From assembly GCF_040706535.1 (NCBI RefSeq), contig NZ_JAPDRJ010000001.1:1116001-1180000 (forward strand): a DNA stretch of 64,000 nt, read 5' to 3'. Every line of letters begins with the position of its first letter. Position 1 is the stretch's first letter. This stretch comes from Lentisalinibacter orientalis (GTDB lineage: Bacteria > Pseudomonadota > Gammaproteobacteria > Steroidobacterales > Woeseiaceae). A program made the position numbers and the translations under genes. The notes below the pieces were generated by a model. The model made no database searches and was not told the DNA's origin. It saw only the letters and a program-made list of their open reading frames with translations. This document shows positions 17,116 to 23,954 of the stretch, piece after piece.

Positions 17116-17336
17116 TCCCCATGCAATATCTCGTGATCGTTGAGAAGGGCGAGACCGGCTACGGCGCGTACGTGCCCGACCTGCCAGGCTGCATAGCGGC
17201 GGCCGATTCACGCGATGAGGTGGTGGCACTCATCCGCGACGCGATCCGGTTCCACATCGAAGAGCTGAAGGCCGATGGTGAGCCGATCCCGGAGCCTGCT
17301 TCCCAAGGCGAACTGGTCGACGTTCAGGCGGCTTGA
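17112..17336 (+). CDS. hicB: HicB family antitoxin
   Basis: A 74-residue partial-RNase-H-fold antitoxin (71 residues if ATG 17121 is used). YGAYVPDLPGCIAAADSRDEVVALIRDAI is interrupted here only by naming its core: VPDLPGC, followed by the helix that ends near IEELK. It neutralises HicA and is encoded immediately after it. No separate DNA-binding domain is obvious after the HicB core, so autoregulation would depend on the complex. Both starts are plausible; the overlap with the toxin stop favours 17112. Confidence 0.9.
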   Translation: MIPMQYLVIVEKGETGYGAYVPDLPGCIAAADSRDEVVALIRDAIRFHIEELKADGEPIPEPASQGELVDVQAA

Positions 17337-17400
17337 TGCCGACCCGGCTGAGATGCCACGAGGGGTTCGGGAAGATATTTCGGCCAGATAAGCCAATAAC

Positions 17401-17475
17401 ATACGGTTTAACGTATAAAAACATTTTATCCGTCTCAGCGTATATTGACAGTATATACGTTTAGGCGTATATATT
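17401..17475 (+). promoter_or_regulatory. hipBA promoter with two ATACG-N6-CGTAT operators
   Basis: Two inverted repeats with identical arms and spacing are present: ATACG-N6-CGTAT at 17401-17416 and again at 17455-17470. A near-consensus sigma70 promoter overlaps the second: TTGACA at 17445-17450 and TATATA at 17468-17473, 17 bp apart. The second operator covers the spacer and part of the -10 box, so a bound HipB would block RNA polymerase. AAGGAG lies at 17484-17489, ahead of the hipB ATG at 17498. Confidence 0.85.
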
Positions 17476-17497
17476 GGGGGGGTAAGGAGTCGTCGCC

Positions 17498-17749
17498 ATG
17501 CCCCAAACCGCCCGCAACGCCACCCAGATCGGCGCCGCCATCCGCCGCGCCCGCCGCCAGTCGCGTCTGACCCAGGCGGACCTCGGCGCGAAGACGGGCC
17601 TGCGACAGGCCACTATCTCCGACCTGGAACGCGGCGAGGGCGACGTGCGGCTCAGCACCCTGCTCGTCGTGCTCGCGGCGCTGGGGCTGGAGCTGACCAT
17701 CGACGAGCGGGGCCGGGCGTCGGCCGAGCGTCTCGAAGATCTCTTCTGA
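17498..17749 (+). CDS. hipB: HipB-like XRE antitoxin/repressor
   Basis: An 83-residue helix-turn-helix protein of the XRE/Cro class. The HTH lies at roughly residues 12-55, with SRLTQADLGAKTGLRQATIS and a conserved ERGEGDVRLSTLL after it. Gene order and a TGATG overlap with the kinase gene identify it as the antitoxin/repressor of a HipBA module. It has a good ribosome binding site, and two operators with a consensus promoter lie immediately upstream, so autorepression is strongly suggested. Confidence 0.92.
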   Translation: MPQTARNATQIGAAIRRARRQSRLTQADLGAKTGLRQATISDLERGEGDVRLSTLLVVLAALGLELTIDERGRASAERLEDLF

Positions 17750-19092
17750 TGCCGCGGAAGCGCAGTCGAGTCCCCCTCGGCGTCTGGTTGAACGGCCGTC
17801 TGGTGGGGCAGCTTCGCCGAGCGCCGTCCGGGGCCATCGATTTCCGCTACGCCGGGGAGTGGCTCGACTGGCAGCACGCCTTCCCGGTCTCCCTGTCATT
17901 GCCGTTGCGGGAGGACCCGTACGTCGGCGATCCGGTCGTTGCGGTGTTCGACAATCTGCTGCCGGACAGCGGTGACGTGCGGACCGCGGTGGCGGCGCGG
18001 ACCGGCGCCGAGGGTACCGATGTCTACAGCCTGCTGGCCGCGATCGGCCGGGATTGCGTCGGTGCCCTGCAGTTTCTGCCGGAGGGGCAGGAGCCGCCGA
18101 GGGCCGGTGCCGTCGAGGCCGAGCCCATCAGCGATGAGGAGATCGCGGACCGGCTGAGGAATCTCTCCGTCGCGCCGCTGGGGTTGGGCGACGACGAGGC
18201 GTTCCGCATCTCGATCCCCGGCGTGCAGGAGAAGACTGCGCTGTTCTACTGGCGGAATCGCTGGCATGTGCCGCTCGGCGCCTCGCCCACCACGCACATC
18301 CTGAAGCCGCAGATCGGCCTGCATCAGGGCCGTGAGCTGACGCGGAGCGTCGAGAACGAGCATCTCTGCCTGCGCCTGCTCGAGGCGATGGGCCTGCCGG
18401 TCGCGCATACGGAGATCGTCGACTTCGCGGGCGTGAGGGCGCTGGTTGTCGAGCGCTTTGACCGCCTCTGGACGCGGGACGGCCGCCTGCTGCGCAGGCC
18501 GCAGGAGGATCTCTGTCAGGCGTTGTCGGTTCCGGCTTCACGGAAGTACGAGAACCGGGGCGGACCGGGTATCACGGATATCCTGGAATTGCTGAAGTCG
18601 AGCGACGAGCCCGAGGAGGACCGCCGTCTGTTCATGCAGGCGCAGATCGCTTTCTGGCTGTTGGCGGCCACCGACGGCCATGCCAAGAATTTCAGCGTGT
18701 TTCTCTTCCCGTCGGGCGGTTTTCGGCTGACGCCGCTGTACGACGTGATGTCCACGCAGCCGCTCGCCGACCGCGGACAGCTGAATCACGGGCAGATGAA
18801 GCTGTCGATGGCAGTGGGCGACGATCGCCAGTACCGACTGGATCGGATCACGCCGAAGCACTTTATCGAGACGGCGACGGCGGCGGGTATGCCGGTCGGG
18901 GCCGTGGAAGGCGTCTTCGATGAGCTGGCGGAGAAACTGCCCGCGGCGGTGGAAGAGGTGGGCAACAGCCTGCCCGCCGATTTCCCGCCGGACCTCTTCG
19001 ACTCGATCACCACCGCCGCCCTGCGTAGGAGGGCCTTCAGGCCCGATCCCAACGTAGGAGGGCCTTCAGGCCCGACGGTTGATCGCGGCTGA
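17749..19092 (+). CDS. hipA: HipA-type serine/threonine kinase toxin
   Basis: A 447-residue HipA-like toxin kinase. Visible landmarks are the ATP/activation segment RISIPGVQEKTAL (Ser155), the catalytic loop DGHAKNFS with D309 and N314, and the metal-binding aspartate in PLYDVMS (D332). The best-known member phosphorylates glutamyl-tRNA synthetase and induces persistence; the target here is unknown. The start overlaps the hipB stop. The last ~20 residues (from RRRAF onward) are encoded by two REP-like repeats read in a frame without a stop, so the native protein probably ended earlier. Confidence 0.92.
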   Translation: MPRKRSRVPLGVWLNGRLVGQLRRAPSGAIDFRYAGEWLDWQHAFPVSLSLPLREDPYVGDPVVAVFDNLLPDSGDVRTAVAARTGAEGTDVYSLLAAIGRDCVGALQFLPEGQEPPRAGAVEAEPISDEEIADRLRNLSVAPLGLGDDEAFRISIPGVQEKTALFYWRNRWHVPLGASPTTHILKPQIGLHQGRELTRSVENEHLCLRLLEAMGLPVAHTEIVDFAGVRALVVERFDRLWTRDGRLLRRPQEDLCQALSVPASRKYENRGGPGITDILELLKSSDEPEEDRRLFMQAQIAFWLLAATDGHAKNFSVFLFPSGGFRLTPLYDVMSTQPLADRGQLNHGQMKLSMAVGDDRQYRLDRITPKHFIETATAAGMPVGAVEGVFDELAEKLPAAVEEVGNSLPADFPPDLFDSITTAALRRRAFRPDPNVGGPSGPTVDRG

Positions 19093-19115
19093 AGCCGCTC
19101 CTACAGCGCTCCTAC
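19025..19115. repeat. REP-like repeat cluster R1 (inside the hipA 3' end)
   Basis: A solitary left arm (GTAGGAGGGCCTTCAGG...) at 19025-19046 is followed by a complete inverted unit at 19054-19104, left arm GTAGGAGGGCC and right arm GGCTGAAGCCGCTCCTAC, and a short extra CTCCTAC at 19109-19115. On the plus strand hipA reads through it. On the minus strand the unit supplies the TAG stop of the Fic gene. Confidence 0.9.
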
Positions 19116-20224
19116 CTCTTGTGGTCCGCCACAATCGAATAGCTCGTACTCCGCCCTCCACCAGGATTCTTCACCAGCGCCCCCCGCTCGATCAGATCCC
19201 TGATGTCCCGCGTGGCCGTGTCCTGGGAGCACTTCGCGAGCTTCGCCCATTTGGAGCTGGTGAGCTTGCCCTCGAAACCGTCGAGCAGCCGATTGAGTAC
19301 GCGGATCTGGCGCTCGTTGAGCGGTTCTTTCGCAAAGCGTTCCCAGAAACGCGCCTTGACGAGCACGGCGTCCAGTTCGGTCGTGCTCTGTTCGACGGCG
19401 CGGAGCAGGCAGCCGAGAAACCACTCCTGCCAGCGGGTGATGTCGGTAACCGAGCGCTGCGTTGCCTCCAGAACGAGGTAGTAGCGCCGGCGCTCGGCGC
19501 GTATCTGCGCCGACATGCTGTAGTAGCGCTGGCGGCTCTGCTCGGAGCGCGCGAGTGCCATGTCGGCGATGGCGCGCGCGATGCGTCCGTTGCCGTCGTC
19601 GAAGGGGTGAACGGTGACGAACCACAGGTGTGCGAGCCCGGCAATCAGCAACGGATGGGCGCTGCCCGGGTCGCCGAACCAATCCAGGAAGGCATCCATT
19701 TCGCGGTCGAGCCGGTCCGCGGGCGGCGCCTGGTAATGGATCTTCTCCCGGCCCGTCGGTCCCGAGACCACCTGCATGGGTCCGTTTGCATCGTCCCGCC
19801 ATGCGCCGACGCTGATGCGGCTCATGCCGCTGCGCCCGGTCGGGAAGAGCGCGGCATGCCAGTCGAAGAGGCGGTCTCTGGTGAGCGACTGATCGTAGTT
19901 CCCGGTGGCATCCAGCATCATCTCGACGACGCCTTCCACGTCCCGGTCGGCCGGAACCAGGCCGCCGATGTCCAGGCCGAGGCGCCGGGCGATGGACGAG
20001 CGGACCTGATCGCGTTCCAGCGTCTCGCCTTCGATCTCGCTGGACTTGATGACGTCCTCGGTGAGGGTGCGCAGGTGCGCTTCGTTGCGGAGGTCGAAGC
20101 CGAGACCCTCCATCCGGCCCCGGAGGCGGCCCTGCTCGTGGGCGGCAGTGGCGAGGAGCGTGGAGAGGCGTGCCTCGTCCCAGTGGAGGTTCGGCCAGTC
20201 GGGCTTCTCCCAGATATAAGTCAC
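19112..20224 (-). CDS. Fic family protein with DUF4172 N-domain
   Basis: A 370-residue Fic AMP-transferase. It has the active-site motif HPFDDGNGR (around 206-214) and an upstream inhibitory helix with SSEIEGE (about 61-67), whose glutamate holds the enzyme inactive in the family. The C-terminus is a winged-helix DNA-binding domain (SSKWAKLAKCSQDTATRDIRDLIERG). GTG 20224 is preferred because GGAG sits seven bases upstream; a TTG two codons earlier has no usable spacing. The stop TAG is part of a REP repeat. The repeated palindromes at 20229-20324 overlap the start region and probably bind its own winged helix. Targets of AMPylation are unknown. Confidence 0.92.
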   Translation of the reverse strand: MTYIWEKPDWPNLHWDEARLSTLLATAAHEQGRLRGRMEGLGFDLRNEAHLRTLTEDVIKSSEIEGETLERDQVRSSIARRLGLDIGGLVPADRDVEGVVEMMLDATGNYDQSLTRDRLFDWHAALFPTGRSGMSRISVGAWRDDANGPMQVVSGPTGREKIHYQAPPADRLDREMDAFLDWFGDPGSAHPLLIAGLAHLWFVTVHPFDDGNGRIARAIADMALARSEQSRQRYYSMSAQIRAERRRYYLVLEATQRSVTDITRWQEWFLGCLLRAVEQSTTELDAVLVKARFWERFAKEPLNERQIRVLNRLLDGFEGKLTSSKWAKLAKCSQDTATRDIRDLIERGALVKNPGGGRSTSYSIVADHKR

Positions 20225-20228
20225 GGCC

Positions 20229-20324
20229 AATCTCCGTAGAATATGCGGAGATTATGGCCTCTATTCTCCGCAGCGGCAAGTAAACACCGTAATTATTGCG
20301 GAGATTAAGGACCTATTCTCCGCA
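20229..20324. promoter_or_regulatory. Repeated operator of the Fic gene (TGCGGAGATT / ATTCTCCGCA)
   Basis: Five copies of one decamer family occur in 96 bp. TGCGGAGATT is at 20244-20253 and 20297-20306, ATTCTCCGCA at 20263-20272 and 20315-20324, and a shorter AATCTCCG at 20229-20236. The full copies form two inverted pairs with 9 and 8 bp spacers. The block lies immediately before the Fic start and includes its ribosome binding site, so binding would repress the gene. Confidence 0.8.
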
Positions 20325-20375
20325 TACCCGGCATCCGCTGTCATTCGTCAGCTGGCCGCGTGTATTTATGCGAAC

Positions 20376-20426
20376 GCAGGAGGGCCTCCAGGCCCGACGG
20401 CCGGTCGCGGCTGAAGCCGCTCCTGC
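20376..20426. repeat. REP-like repeat R2
   Basis: An inverted unit with left arm GCAGGAGGGCC at 20376 and right arm GGCTGAAGCCGCTCCTGC ending at 20426. Both arms carry the same A/G variation (GCAGGAG, CTCCTGC), so the stem pairing is preserved. It lies between the upstream side of one Fic gene and the 3' end of the other. Confidence 0.85.
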
Positions 20427-20433
20427 AGCAGCG

Positions 20434-20622
20434 CTACCGCTGTTCCGGGAACAATCCCGGCATCCAGCGGGATGCCAACCTGGCGGGGAAAGCCACACGT
20501 AGCGGCGACCTGGGCGACTGCGAAGTGATGACACCATGCCTGGTGAGACCGGCGACGACGCGATTGGCCGTGCGTTCGCTCGTGCCGATACGCTCCGGGA
20601 CTTCACCGCGGGGAAGTTCCAC
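20434..20622 (-). pseudogene. Detached C-terminal winged-helix part of the second Fic gene
   Basis: This frame encodes ELPRGEVPERIGTSERTANR and a short winged-helix tail. It continues the 3' end of the adjacent Fic reading frame after a one-base shift near 20620: a single added base would join ILYRG directly to ELPRG. It is therefore the lost C-terminal domain of that gene rather than an independent protein, unless the shift is a sequencing error. Confidence 0.75.
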
Positions 20623-21580
20623 GATAGAGGATGGCTTCCAGCAGCGGGCCTGCCTTTTCGTGCAGCGTGCCGAGTTCCACTTCCTCGCGCACCCAGAGTC
20701 TCATCCGGGTATGCAGCTTCTCGGGCTGCACCAGGTCTTCCATGAATCGCACCTGATCGAGACAGGTGTTGAGGAAGAATTCCGTGAACTCCGCCAGTGC
20801 TTCTTCGCTGAGGTTGCCTCTGCCGTCGAGATCGTTGCGCCGCGTGATGTCGCAGTTGGCCAGGTGCCGCTCGTAGTCCTCGACATTGCGTGCCAGACCA
20901 CGCGCGATCGACCACGCGCCTCCCGTGTCCAGTGTACGGAGCAGCGTGGCGTAGGACATCAGGCGCATGACGCGGCCGTTGCCATCCAGGAAGGGGTGGA
21001 TCCAGGCAAGGCGGTGATGTGCCGCGGCGGCGGCCAGGACGGTCTCTGCGATGCCGAGGTGACTGTAGACCTCCTCGAAACGGTACATGAAGCGCGGCAG
21101 CGCGCCGGGGCTGACGGGGATATGCCGGCCGACCTCGACGTCATGCGCGCGGAGTTTGCCGGCAATGACGCGCAGCGGTTCGCCGGTTGCCGGATGAGCG
21201 ACGACCAGCAGTTCGTCGGGCAGCAGCTCGCAGAACCGGCGGTGAATTTCGCAGATGGCGTGCTTCGTGGTGGCAGGGCCTTCGAGTCCCCCCTGGTCGA
21301 TCCATTGCTGCACCGTAACGTGGGCCTCGGCCTCCAGCTGGAGATTGCGCTTGTACGGATCTTCGCTGTAGTCCTGCCTGAGGGCCCGCTCGATGTCGAC
21401 CGGGTGGGTATCGTGGCCCTCGATGAGATTGCTGTAATAGCAGTTCATCGCACGGACCAGATCGGCGAGTGCGGTCATCACCCCGTCCGGCAGGCTGCGC
21501 CGGAAGCCGGCGGCCGCGGCCGCAAGCTCCATCACGAGGTCATTCAGCTTCGCGCGGTGCCGGGAGTCGGCGGAGAGCAC
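20603..21580 (-). CDS. Fic family protein, C-terminus frameshifted
   Basis: A second Fic protein, 325 residues as it reads. The active site HPFLDGNGR is at 195-203 and an inhibitory SNLIEG motif is at 50-55. The C-terminal end LYRGTSPR is artificial: the next frame continues with a winged-helix domain (20434-20622), so the natural product would be about 60 residues longer. The start GTG 21580 is the only standard codon available, but family-like sequence (EPLVLSADSRHR) begins slightly upstream, so the N-terminus may also be damaged or start elsewhere. The REP repeat R2 sits just past the end. Confidence 0.82.
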   Translation of the reverse strand: MLSADSRHRAKLNDLVMELAAAAAGFRRSLPDGVMTALADLVRAMNCYYSNLIEGHDTHPVDIERALRQDYSEDPYKRNLQLEAEAHVTVQQWIDQGGLEGPATTKHAICEIHRRFCELLPDELLVVAHPATGEPLRVIAGKLRAHDVEVGRHIPVSPGALPRFMYRFEEVYSHLGIAETVLAAAAAHHRLAWIHPFLDGNGRVMRLMSYATLLRTLDTGGAWSIARGLARNVEDYERHLANCDITRRNDLDGRGNLSEEALAEFTEFFLNTCLDQVRFMEDLVQPEKLHTRMRLWVREEVELGTLHEKAGPLLEAILYRGTSPR

Positions 21581-21771
21581 CAGGGGCTCCGTGAGGTCCG
21601 TGCTTTCGCCTCGGTCGTCTTCCCCGGCTGTCTTTTTGGCGGATTACAGGGCGGCAACCAACTCTCGAGCCGCGCTGATCTCCTGAATCAGGAATTCCCC
21701 ACGATCGATCGGGAGAACTATGCCCCCGTCGCGAAGTACATGGCCGGCTTCGCGGTGGTGCGGCCTCTGCC

Positions 21772-22617
21772 CTAGTCGTTCGGCCGCTGATCATCGGCGG
21801 CCTGCCCCCGCATGAATTCCTCGTGCCGCTCGACGATGCGCGGCCACAGGTCGCGGACCTCGGGCACGTCCAGGTGGAACTGCCTCGCGAGGGTGTGCAG
21901 CAGGTCGTCCGCGCTGTCGATCAACCGCTCCTCGCTGCCGCGCGGGCCGATCTCGCTCAACACGCGGCCGCGCAGCGTGCGGTGGGCGTCGGGCAGGCGG
22001 ATCTGGGCCACGAGGCTCCTGACGAAGCCGGAGGTCGGGTCGCTCTGCAGGTAGTCGCAGCGGCTGGCGAGTGCGTCTTCGTCGCCGGGGACGGGCTCGA
22101 AGTCGAACGTGAATTCGCCGTCGCCCGCGTCCTCGTGGAATTGCCAGTGGCCGTCTGCTAGGCGACGCAGGCCGAGGTGGAACGGCGGCTGGGTATGGGT
22201 GGTCTCGGCCAGTTCGATGGGCTTGAGGAGGCTGCCGCCGAAGCCCACGTCGGCGAGGAAGCGGCGGCCGGGGGCGTCTTCGGTCTCGATGAGCAGGGCG
22301 AGGTGGTTGGCGGCGGAGATGTCTTCGCGGCCCTCGCGCATGACCGCGCCGGCCACGCGGGTGACGCCGAAGCCGATCTCGGCGAGCACGGCGCCGAAGA
22401 GGCCGTTCTGCTCGTAGCACCAGCCGCCGCGTTTGTTGTGGACGATCTTGTCGAAAGCGGCGCCCGGGTCGAGGGTGAGGCGGCGGCCGAGCTGGACATC
22501 GAGGTTCTCGAACGGGACGGCGAGGGCGTGGCGGCGGAGGAGGGCTCGCAAGGTGGCGAGGGTCGGGGTCACGGGGCCCGGGTAGCCGATGCGGTCAAGG
22601 TAGGGCTGGAGGTGCAT
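21772..22617 (-). CDS. Arylamine N-acetyltransferase
   Basis: A 281-residue cytoplasmic enzyme transferring acetyl from acetyl-CoA to arylamines or hydrazines. The catalytic triad is intact: Cys67 in RGGWCYEQN, His105 in NHLALL and Asp123 in DVGFGG. The start is placed at the Met of MHLQPYLDRIGY, where family members normally begin; an upstream in-frame Met at 22674 would add 19 atypical residues. It stands alone between the second Fic gene and an HNH remnant on the other strand. Confidence 0.92.
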   Translation of the reverse strand: MHLQPYLDRIGYPGPVTPTLATLRALLRRHALAVPFENLDVQLGRRLTLDPGAAFDKIVHNKRGGWCYEQNGLFGAVLAEIGFGVTRVAGAVMREGREDISAANHLALLIETEDAPGRRFLADVGFGGSLLKPIELAETTHTQPPFHLGLRRLADGHWQFHEDAGDGEFTFDFEPVPGDEDALASRCDYLQSDPTSGFVRSLVAQIRLPDAHRTLRGRVLSEIGPRGSEERLIDSADDLLHTLARQFHLDVPEVRDLWPRIVERHEEFMRGQAADDQRPND

Positions 22618-22776
22618 GACGGGATTCCGTGACTTCGCCGGTTTCTGCCGGTGCAGCAAGCCGCATTTCTGCACGATTCGGGTAGAAAACGGAAGGGCTG
22701 GGCGCTCTCAGCTGGATATAATTACAGTATTGGTCCGCAGCCCAGGGAGGGGCCGCTATGTTGCAGGAAGCGGTAA

Positions 22777-23610
22777 TTGCCGGTGATTTCGACGACGATC
22801 GCGGCGCGAGGAACGACGAAAGTGGGAGCGGCTTCAGCCGCGACAGACGTTGCCGCTGAAACACCGCCCCCCGACCCGGATCCCACCCGCTACACCTACG
22901 GCCAACGCCGCGCCGACGCCCTGGCCGAACTCGCCGAGACCTACCTCGCCAACGGCGCCACCGATTCCTCGTCCGCCGACCGCTATCAGGTGGTCGTCCA
23001 CGTTTCCGAGGATTTTGTAGCAGGGCCTTCAGGCCGGATCCCTTCCCCAACTACCTCCCACATAGAAAACGCCCACCACGTTTCCGCTGAAACATCCCGC
23101 CGCCTGGCCTGCGACTGCTCCGTCCTCGGCCTGGTCGAGGACGCCGACGGCGAACCCCTCTCCATCGGCCGCAAATCCCGCTCCATCCCGCCGGCCATCC
23201 GCCGCGCGCTGCGCATCCGCGACAAGGGCTGCCGCTTCCCCGGCTGCACCCGCACCGCATACCTCGACGGCCACCACATCCACCACTGGTCCGAGGGCGG
23301 CGAAACGAGCCTCGACAACCTCGTCCTGCTATGCCGCCACCATCACCGCCTGGTCCACGAAGGCGGCTTCACCTGCGAGAAGACGGACGCCGGCGAGGTT
23401 GTCTTCCGCGACGCCCGCCGAAAACGCCTCGACCGCTACGCCCGCCTCACCCCCGAGGACGAACGCCGCGCCTTCGACCTCTCGCTCGAACGCGAGATGC
23501 GCGATCTCGGCATCACCTCGCAGACCTGCGTCACCCGGTGGGAAGGTGAGCGCATGGACTGGGATCTGGGGGTCGGGCATCTGTTCCCGCGGGAGGCCGT
23601 CCCGACGTGA
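22777..23610 (+). CDS. HNH endonuclease, 5'-truncated DUF222-type remnant
   Basis: The C-terminal part of a DUF222/HNH protein, 277 residues as it reads. The family region starts near PDPTRYTYGQRRADAL and includes the HNH core CRFPGC, DGHHIHHW, LDNLVLLCRHHHRLVHEGG. Full family members have a DUF222 domain of several hundred residues in front, which is missing. Two REP-derived pieces (22822-22843 and 23017-23038) are read in frame, the first giving the odd N-terminus and the second interrupting the block before VSAETSRRLACD. The HNH residues are intact, but the gene is probably non-functional or strongly altered. Confidence 0.75.
   Translation: MPVISTTIAARGTTKVGAASAATDVAAETPPPDPDPTRYTYGQRRADALAELAETYLANGATDSSSADRYQVVVHVSEDFVAGPSGRIPSPTTSHIENAHHVSAETSRRLACDCSVLGLVEDADGEPLSIGRKSRSIPPAIRRALRIRDKGCRFPGCTRTAYLDGHHIHHWSEGGETSLDNLVLLCRHHHRLVHEGGFTCEKTDAGEVVFRDARRKRLDRYARLTPEDERRAFDLSLEREMRDLGITSQTCVTRWEGERMDWDLGVGHLFPREAVPT
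22822..22843. repeat. REP-like half-site R3a
   Basis: A single arm GTGGGAGCGGCTTCAGCC... matching the CTCCTAC-side arm of the dispersed repeat, here embedded in the 5' part of the HNH remnant. Confidence 0.7.
23017..23038. repeat. REP-like half-site R3b
   Basis: A single arm GTAGCAGGGCCTTCAGGCC... with a few changes from the common form, embedded in frame in the HNH remnant without a matching second arm. Confidence 0.7.
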
Positions 23611-23632
23611 CACGCAGTAGTCTTTATCGAAC

Positions 23633-23650
23633 CGATATGTAAATATATCG
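23633..23650. promoter_or_regulatory. Palindrome upstream of the brnTA remnant
   Basis: CGATAT-N6-ATATCG is an inverted repeat lying 16 bp before the truncated toxin start. A second, overlapping pair TATGTA/TACATA extends it. The position and AT-rich character suit an operator for the BrnA ribbon-helix-helix antitoxin. Confidence 0.6.
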
Positions 23651-23666
23651 TACATACACAAGCAAT

Positions 23667-23738
23667 ATGCTAACGTTCGAATGGAATCGGGCGAAGTCGC
23701 GAGCGAATGCGCTCAAACATGGCGTCACCTTCGATGAA
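23667..23738 (+). pseudogene. Truncated BrnT toxin remnant
   Basis: The first ~24 codons (MLTFEWNRAKSRANALKHGV, then TFDE) match the N-terminus of BrnT ribonuclease toxins. The sequence then runs straight into the antitoxin coding region, which uses another frame. The central and C-terminal parts of the toxin with its catalytic residues are gone, apparently by an internal deletion between toxin and antitoxin. Confidence 0.8.
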
Positions 23739-23949
23739 ACCGGAATACGACTTTTCAAAGATGAAGTCGCGCAAGAACCCTTACGCGGCCAAGTTGAAAC
23801 GCCAGGTCACGATCCGACTCGGCGAAGACGTCATCGACTATTCCAAGGCGATGTCCGAGGAGACCGGAATCCCCTATCAGAGCCTCATCAATCTCTACCT
23901 CCGCGACTGCATGGAGCAGGGCCGGAAACTCGAGATGGACTGGCGCTAG
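23734..23949 (+). CDS. brnA: BrnA family antitoxin (orphan)
   Basis: A 71-residue ribbon-helix-helix antitoxin. KRQVTIRLGEDVIDYSKAM and TGIPYQSLINLYLRDC are typical of BrnA. ATG 23734 is the natural start; codons upstream in the same frame overlap the truncated toxin. BrnA normally binds BrnT and represses the operon. The toxin is deleted, so this is an orphan antitoxin that may still act on the upstream palindrome or on a BrnT elsewhere. Confidence 0.87.
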   Translation: MKPEYDFSKMKSRKNPYAAKLKRQVTIRLGEDVIDYSKAMSEETGIPYQSLINLYLRDCMEQGRKLEMDWR

Positions 23950-23954
23950 CCGGC

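Noticed and set aside
20360..21775. 471-codon plus-strand frame
   Set aside because: Antisense to the second Fic gene, whose HPFLDGNGR site proves the coding strand.
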